9,408 bases of DNA from Deltaproteobacteria bacterium. GTDB lineage: Bacteria > Myxococcota_A > UBA9160 > UBA4427. The position numbers were made by a program, and so were the translations under genes. The stretch spans positions 1-9,408 of the forward strand of contig DRKE01000023.1 of the NCBI GenBank assembly GCA_011051925.1. The letters run 5' to 3'. Below the pieces are notes generated by a model. That model searched no databases, was not told the origin of the DNA, and worked only from the letters and a program-made list of their open reading frames with translations. Of the stretch, positions 6,919-9,408 are shown piece by piece (the first letter of the stretch is position 1; each line of letters begins with the position of its first letter).

Positions 6919-8175
6919 TCATGCCGCCATGGGTCGGAGCTTGTAGTGGATCGGCAATCGTTTCAGACCGCCCACGAGTCCCGAATGCAACCGGTCGACC
7001 GGCCCGCTGAGTTCGATCTCCGCGATCCGCGGCAGGAGGTACTTGTAGGCGACGTGCATCTCGAGCCGGGCCAGATGGGCACCCAGGCAGAAATGTTCCC
7101 CGACCCCGAATCCGAGGTGGCGATTCGGTCGACGGTCGACCCGGAACTCGAAGGGGTCCTCGAAGATCTCCTCGTCACGATTCGCCGACGGGTAGAAGAG
7201 CGCGACGGCGTCTCCCTCACGGATCACCTTGTCCCGGAGCGGATAGTCGCGAGCGGCCGTGCGTCCGAAATGGATGATCGGCGTCGTCCATCGCACGACC
7301 TCTTCGATCGCCGAATCGAGCAGGCCCATGTCCTGCTGGACGCGCCTCAGTTGGTCGGGATGCTCGATGAAGGCGAGCATCCCGCCGGTCGTCCCGTTCC
7401 GCGTCGTCTCGTTGCCGGCGATCACGATGATGAAGCACCATGCGAGCACTTCCATGTCGTCCAGCAGCCTGCCTTCGTATTCGGCGCGCGTGAAGACCGT
7501 GACGAGATCGTCCGCCGGATTCTTCCGCCTTTCGGCGATCAGCTGCGAGAAGTATCCGAAGAGCTCCAGCTGGGCCTGTTCGGCGGTCTCGCGTGCCGTC
7601 CGCCCCTCGTCCTGGAACTCCGGATCACCAGCGCCGATCGATCGATTCGTCCAATCGAAGAGCATGTTCCAATCGCATTCCGGCACGCCGAGCAGCCAGG
7701 CGATCACCGCGATCGGGAGGGGCGCGGAAACCTCCGCCACGAAATCGCACTCGCCCTCATCACCCCGTTCGTAGAGCTTCTCCACGATCTCGCGACCGAT
7801 CCTCTCGATCGGATCATGGATCTTCTTCAACATGCGTGGCGTGAAACGACGGCTGATCTGCTGCCGGAACGCCCCGTGCATCGGAGGATCCATCTGGATC
7901 AGGGTCGGCGGAATGTCCCTGGGTTCTTCCGGGATGTGCTGGATCACGATCCGCGGTGCCGAAAGAAAGACGTCGGGCCTCTTTCCGATCTCGGTGATGT
8001 CCGCATGTTTCGTGATCGCCCAGTAGTCGAGGGCCTCACCGGGCTGGGTCTGCCACGAGACCGGGTCCTCCGCGCGCAGGCGTGTCCAGACGTGGTGGGG
8101 ATATCCGAAAGCCGCATAGTCCTCCGGATGGACGAGGCGGAAATCAGCGGCGTCGGATGCGGGGTTGGCAGCCAT
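6919..8175 (-). CDS. Cytochrome P450, CYP125/CYP124/CYP142-like
   Basis: 418 residues, the full length of a bacterial soluble P450 with no signal peptide or membrane segment. It should insert one oxygen atom from O2 into a substrate C-H bond in the cytosol, using electrons from a ferredoxin system not encoded here. I-helix AGNETT is at 253-258, the K-helix ExxR is E292-R295, and the haem loop FGVGEHFCLG (356-365) carries the proximal C363. The segments TPIIHFGRTAARDYPL, SANRDEEIFEDPFEF and the late RLHSGLVGGLKRLPIHY resemble mycobacterial CYP125, a sterol side-chain C26/C27 hydroxylase. A steroid, branched-lipid or terpenoid substrate is therefore plausible, but that is inference. Start: the ATG at 8173-8175 has AAAGGA six bases upstream. 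It lies 93 bp after the peroxidase gene and 93 bp before phoD. Confidence 0.95.
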   Translation of the reverse strand: MAANPASDAADFRLVHPEDYAAFGYPHHVWTRLRAEDPVSWQTQPGEALDYWAITKHADITEIGKRPDVFLSAPRIVIQHIPEEPRDIPPTLIQMDPPMHGAFRQQISRRFTPRMLKKIHDPIERIGREIVEKLYERGDEGECDFVAEVSAPLPIAVIAWLLGVPECDWNMLFDWTNRSIGAGDPEFQDEGRTARETAEQAQLELFGYFSQLIAERRKNPADDLVTVFTRAEYEGRLLDDMEVLAWCFIIVIAGNETTRNGTTGGMLAFIEHPDQLRRVQQDMGLLDSAIEEVVRWTTPIIHFGRTAARDYPLRDKVIREGDAVALFYPSANRDEEIFEDPFEFRVDRRPNRHLGFGVGEHFCLGAHLARLEMHVAYKYLLPRIAEIELSGPVDRLHSGLVGGLKRLPIHYKLRPMAA

Positions 8176-8197
8176 GTCGGATCCTTTTCTCGATCTG

Positions 8198-8260
8198 TTC
8201 CTGTCTTCCTGTCGTCCCCTCCCGCCCCATCCCAGTTCGCCGTTCGGCCGGTTTCCTGTC
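8198..8260. repeat. Three direct copies of TTCCTGTC upstream of the P450 gene
   Basis: TTCCTGTC occurs in tandem at 8198-8205 and 8206-8213 and again at 8253-8260, all in the 93-bp spacer between the peroxidase and P450 genes (GACAGGAA on the coding strand). Copies this clustered could be a regulator's binding sites just upstream of the P450 ribosome-binding site. No known consensus is recognised. Confidence 0.45.
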
Positions 8261-8276
8261 GACCTGCCTCAGGTCG
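8260..8276 (-). terminator. Hairpin over the peroxidase stop codon
   Basis: CGACCTG (8260-8266) pairs perfectly with CAGGTCG (8270-8276) around a three-base loop. The TGA stop (8269-8271 on the minus strand) sits at the loop/arm junction. No T-run follows. It is short, and could be a 3'-end structure or chance. Confidence 0.3.
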
Positions 8277-9372
8277 GATCGGGCGCGGGGGTCTCCGGAC
8301 CGCTCTCGGGCAGTTCGGGCTTCGCAATGTACTCCTGATCGAGTTCACCCGTCAGACTTCCGAGGAAGGCCACGATATCGGCGATCTGGCCTTCCTCGAG
8401 CTCGAGGCCGATCTGGTGGTAGCCCATGATCTTCACGACCTCCTCGAGCGTTCCGATCGATCCGTCATGGAAATAGGGCGCCGTCTTCGCGACGTTCCGA
8501 AGCGAGGGGACCTTGAAGACGTAACGGTCCGTCGGCTGTCCGGTCACGGCCTCGCGGCCGATGTCCTCGGTCTCGTAGGGAAAGACGAAGCCGAGCTTCC
8601 GATAGAGCGCCCCACCCAGCGCGGGTCCGTTGTGACACGAGTTGCAGCCGACCGAGAGAAAGGTCGAGAGACCCTTCCGTTCCTGTTCGTCGAGCGCATC
8701 CCAATCGCCGGCGATGAACGCATCGAAGCGACTCGTCGGGGTCATCAGGTTCCGCTCGAACGCGCCGATCGCACGCGCCATGTTGTCGTAGCTGAGTGGC
8801 TCGGGATCCGTCGGAAAAGCCGCGTCGAAGGCCTCGACATACCCGGGAATCGAAGCCAGCAGATCGACGACGAACGCCTCGGAGGGTGAGGCCATCTCGA
8901 CCGGATTGAGGACCGGGCCCTTCGCCTGTTCCTCGACGTCGGCGGCCCGACCATCCCAGAACTGCGCGATGTGGATCGCCGCGTTGTAGACGGTGGGGGC
9001 GTTGCGGTTTCCGCGTTGCCCTCGATGACCGAGTGAAGTCGGCTGGCCATCGACGCCGTACCGATCGAGCAGATGGCAGGAATTGCACGCGATGTCGTGG
9101 TTCTTCGACAGGCGCGCGTCGTAGTAGAGCATCCGCCCGAGCGCGATCTTCTGGGGTGTACCGGGATTGTCCGGATTCGGAACGGATTCGGGCAGCTTGC
9201 CGAAGAGCGCAGCGGCCCGCTCCGCCAGGGCCACGGCCGCCGGATCCGGAGTCGGCTTCATCGCCTCGGTCGCACCCCCACCGGCGCAGCCGGCTCCGAC
9301 GATCGCAATCAGGCAGAGCGCGACTCGAGCCACCCCCCTCATCGCCGGGAATCCGCCCACTCCGGTTCGCAT
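8269..9372 (-). CDS. Di-haem cytochrome c peroxidase (CcpA/MauG family), probable lipoprotein
   Basis: 367 residues from the chosen start. Bacterial cytochrome c peroxidases reduce H2O2 to water in the periplasm with electrons from small cytochromes; MauG relatives use the same fold for other oxidations. Counting from the longest possible start (ATG at 9400-9402), two CNSCH haem c sites are at 106-110 and 253-257. Family segments include FWDGRAADVEEQA (148-160), NPVEM (166-170), FERNLMTP (215-222), PYFHDGSIGTLEEV (309-322) and IMGYHQIG, where M326 is in the position of the distal haem ligand of classical peroxidases. A hydrophobic stretch ends in VGAGC with C39 as a possible lipidated residue, though Gly at -3 is not ideal. 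The C-terminal 25 residues are Pro/Glu-rich. I prefer the ATG at 9370-9372 because GGGGGA stands five bases upstream; the longer start has GAGG only two bases away. First gene of the minus-strand trio. Confidence 0.93.
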   Translation of the reverse strand: MRTGVGGFPAMRGVARVALCLIAIVGAGCAGGGATEAMKPTPDPAAVALAERAAALFGKLPESVPNPDNPGTPQKIALGRMLYYDARLSKNHDIACNSCHLLDRYGVDGQPTSLGHRGQRGNRNAPTVYNAAIHIAQFWDGRAADVEEQAKGPVLNPVEMASPSEAFVVDLLASIPGYVEAFDAAFPTDPEPLSYDNMARAIGAFERNLMTPTSRFDAFIAGDWDALDEQERKGLSTFLSVGCNSCHNGPALGGALYRKLGFVFPYETEDIGREAVTGQPTDRYVFKVPSLRNVAKTAPYFHDGSIGTLEEVVKIMGYHQIGLELEEGQIADIVAFLGSLTGELDQEYIAKPELPESGPETPAPDPT

Positions 9373-9408
9373 CCCATTCCCCCGGTTCGTCTCGCGACTC
9401 ATTTCCTC

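Noticed and set aside
6673..8889. 738-codon plus-strand open frame across the P450 and peroxidase genes
   Set aside because: It is antisense to genes with complete P450 and haem c motifs, and its own translation has no recognisable domain.

Overview
The window comes from a high-GC bacterium (about two-thirds G+C by eye). It is probably Gram-negative: it encodes a Tat-exported lipoprotein, a secreted di-haem peroxidase and a Sec-exported small protein. A CYP125-like P450, a PhoD phosphatase and a proteobacterial-type Lhr would fit a Myxococcota, deltaproteobacterial or related environmental lineage, but nothing here fixes the taxon. I see no rRNA, tRNA, CRISPR array, transposase, integrase or phage gene. 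Coding density is high. The longest gene-free stretches are 3729-3872 (between divergent genes) and 4509-4665 (157 bp, in which I see nothing convincing beyond the hairpin at its left edge); none exceeds 300 bp.

Layout. (i) 1-3728, minus strand: about 1,242 N-terminal codons of the giant helicase Lhr, whose C-terminus runs off the left edge. (ii) 3873-4508, plus strand: a single-domain RelA/SpoT-type HD hydrolase, divergent from lhr, with a possible extended -10 promoter between them. (iii) 4666-5151, plus strand: a small exported protein made mostly of 11-residue Gly-Asp-Arg-rich repeats in two blocks. (iv) 5191-9372, minus strand: three co-directional genes in transcription order, a cytochrome c peroxidase/MauG-type di-haem lipoprotein, a CYP125-like cytochrome P450 and a PhoD-family alkaline phosphatase with a Tat signal plus lipobox. 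The gaps between these three are both 93 bp, so they may be co-transcribed, but they do not form an obvious single pathway.

How they fit together. Lhr (nucleic-acid repair) and the HD hydrolase ((p)ppGpp-type nucleotide turnover) are cytosolic and could share a divergent control region. The peroxidase, PhoD and the repeat protein act outside the cytoplasmic membrane. The P450 is cytosolic and would need ferredoxin and reductase partners that are not present here.

No clearly new multi-gene system is visible. The signals most worth a second look are the 11-residue-repeat exported protein, GC-rich hairpins that straddle or abut the stop codons of the genes, a strong excess of GATC, and a very long antisense open frame across lhr in exact codon register.
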